A DNA stretch of 7,457 nucleotides from Candidatus Bathyarchaeota archaeon (GTDB lineage Archaea > Thermoproteota > Bathyarchaeia > Bathyarchaeales > Bathycorpusculaceae), in contig JAGTRA010000047.1 in assembly GCA_018396935.1 (NCBI GenBank), positions 1 through 7,457 on the forward strand. The letters are read 5' to 3'. A program made the translations under genes and the position numbers. Positions within the stretch are counted from its first letter, which is position 1, and each line of letters starts with the position of its first letter. The notes beneath the pieces are model-generated. The model saw only the letters and a program-made list of their open reading frames with translations, was not told the DNA's origin and ran no database searches. Positions 6,230-7,457 of the stretch are shown in pieces.

Positions 6230-6897
6230 TATACTTCATCACGCTTTAAAGGTTTAACCACCATTACGCATAGGCTTTTATGGTCTAGTGACTCAACAGC
6301 TTTTAGGGGGACTTGTATAATTCTTTCATCGTCAAGAGTTAAGTTCTCACAAATATAGGCTAAACTCTCGCCTGCAATACCCTCCCCCATTAGGAATCTA
6401 GCTATCTCCCTCGGGGGGAAAGTCTTCAAATCTGGGAGAATTATCAAAGGCTTACCAGCAAGTCCAGCTTGCGCTAGCTCTCTCTTTTTATGCTCGTTTA
6501 CACCCTCATGGAGGCTTATAATAGCTGCTTCATCCCAGCTTATTTTGAGCTTGGCTGCACATACCTGCACTGAGCTTATGCCTGGGATTACGTTTATGTC
6601 AGCTTCTTCACCAAGGAGTCTTGAAAAGGTTTTAAGGAGGCCTGAAAAGCAAGGATCTCCTGTGGATATAAAGGTCACTTCAAGCCCATTTTCTGCAAGC
6701 TTAATGGCTTTATCAAGAACTTCCTGGAAGTTCCTAGCAGTTAACACGATTTTTTCACCTTTTATATCTTCTGAGAAAAGGTTAAGAGCTCTTTCAGCTC
6801 CGATGACAACAGCTGCTTTTTGAACCACTTTTCTAGCTGCAGGTATAACGTAATCCGGAGACCCTGGGCCTGCACCTACTATGTGGATTTTTGCCAT
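6229..6897 (-). CDS. cbiE: CbiE, cobalt-precorrin-7 C5-methyltransferase
   Basis: CbiE methylates C5; it corresponds to the N-terminal half of CobL. From the ATG at 6897 it has 222 residues with the tetrapyrrole methyltransferase motifs IHIVGAGPGSPDY (4-16), VVIGAERAL (30-38), STGDPCFSGLL (78-88), VIPGISSVQVCAAKL (103-117) and IISLHEG (126-132), ending in a C-terminal strand CVMVVKPL. I choose ATG 6897 because it gives the family-typical MAKIHIVGAGPG start and overlaps cbiD by 19 nt. An upstream ATG at 6924 would add nine residues, MWESRADRG, and overlap cbiD by 46 nt. GAGG sits only one base before ATG 6897, too close to act as a Shine-Dalgarno there, so the longer form cannot be excluded. 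The gene is followed by cbiT with a one-base overlap. Confidence 0.93.
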   Translation of the reverse strand: MAKIHIVGAGPGSPDYVIPAARKVVQKAAVVIGAERALNLFSEDIKGEKIVLTARNFQEVLDKAIKLAENGLEVTFISTGDPCFSGLLKTFSRLLGEEADINVIPGISSVQVCAAKLKISWDEAAIISLHEGVNEHKKRELAQAGLAGKPLIILPDLKTFPPREIARFLMGEGIAGESLAYICENLTLDDERIIQVPLKAVESLDHKSLCVMVVKPLKRDEV

Positions 6898-7457
6898 TCC
6901 TCTATCCGCTCTACTTTCCCACATTTACCGAGGATTTCCCCATTGATGGAGATTATTATTACCGCTATCTCTGCCTTGCCGCCGACCTTCGCCATACATT
7001 TTGCACGAATCCTTTCGGCGATGAGGTTAAATGTTCGCTCTGCGAGGCCTACCTCCCTAAGGATGGCAGCAGCTTCCTCAGCTGTATTGGACTGTAAAAT
7101 TTTCGCGATTAATTGGTTGTCCGCTCCAGCAGCTCCGGCATATGCGGCTATAACCTCCATACGGGCATCCCCAAAATGGTGACGAGCATTCAGCGTCTTC
7201 TGGAGCATTAAGGAGTTGTCTGGCGAATTTTGCACCTATATTACCTGGAACCATAACTACTCGATCATAACCACTTGCAATTGCTATGTCAATTTGGGGA
7301 ATTAGTGAAAGCCTATAAGCCTTGATAGAGTAAGGCTTAACTACACCAGTAGTGCCGAGGATTGAAATTCCTCCAATTATACCAAGTTTTGGATTGAAGG
7401 TTCTATCAGCAATTTTCTCAGCATCTGGGACTTCAATAGTAACCTCGGCTCCTTTGC
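6879..7457 (-). pseudogene. cbiD: CbiD, cobalt-precorrin-5B C1-methyltransferase, 5' end outside window, internally deleted and frameshifted
   Basis: CbiD methylates C1 of the ring after CbiG acts. From the window edge, one frame (codons 7455 down to about 7192) reads [56 protein letters not shown], clear mid-to-late CbiD. The C-terminal part lies in another frame (from about 7193 to the TGA at 6879): [34 protein letters not shown]. Between them about 40 residues known in CbiD homologues (the NFVG...VGHPGK segment before the His-rich site) are absent, and the frames are offset by one base. The first frame runs on to a TGA at 7080-7078. A 10-base near-repeat (CTTAATGCTC / CTGAATGCTC) lies at the junction. 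Either a damaged gene or an assembly error; a functional CbiD cannot be read from this sequence. Its end overlaps cbiE. Confidence 0.8.

Noticed and set aside
1..7457. Cobalamin riboswitch, CRISPR array, tRNA, insertion sequence
   Set aside because: Coding sequence fills nearly all of the window, and no repeat array, transposase, cloverleaf or B12-box-like leader was recognised. The 5' ends of both operons, where a leader would lie, are outside.

Overview
The window holds two convergent gene blocks for anaerobic (early cobalt insertion) cobalamin biosynthesis, probably from an archaeon of the TACK/Bathyarchaeia type. That placement is an inference. It rests on moderately low GC, strong Shine-Dalgarno sequences, frequent TTG starts, a separate cbiE and cbiT pair, and the general character of the proteins. 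No rRNA or other taxonomic marker is present.

Positions 1-2293 (+ strand) carry an energy-coupling-factor cobalt transporter operon: the 3' end of cbiM, a two-helix CbiN/PDGLE-like subunit, a 38-residue single-helix membrane protein that is easily missed, cbiQ (transmembrane coupling subunit) and cbiO (ATPase). The genes overlap or nearly abut. Three of the four complete genes start with TTG.

Positions 2301-7457 (- strand, so read from high to low coordinates) carry cbiD (5' end outside the window), cbiE, cbiT, cbiL, cbiF, cbiG and cbiH. Nearly all adjacent genes overlap or abut. Together they encode most of the methylations and the ring contraction that turn cobalt-sirohydrochlorin into cobalt-precorrin-8: CbiL (C20), CbiH (C17 and ring contraction), CbiF (C11), CbiG (lactone opening), CbiD (C1), CbiE (C5) and CbiT (C15 and decarboxylation). 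The CbiJ reductase, the CbiC mutase, the chelatase and the late amidation genes are not in this window. The transporter block would supply the cobalt used by the pathway.

The notable observations concern translation and gene integrity. (1) The cbiH frame has no ATG, GTG or TTG upstream of its SAM-binding loop, and it joins the end of cbiG at an A5 run where a -1 slip would fuse the two proteins. (2) cbiL appears to start at CTG behind a perfect AGGAGG; the first ATG would remove the SAM-binding loop. (3) cbiD lacks about 40 internal codons and changes frame at about 7190, so it is a pseudogene, an assembly error or something stranger. (4) A small membrane protein gene sits between cbiN and cbiQ. 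(5) The two operons converge with only 7 bp between stop codons and no visible terminator.
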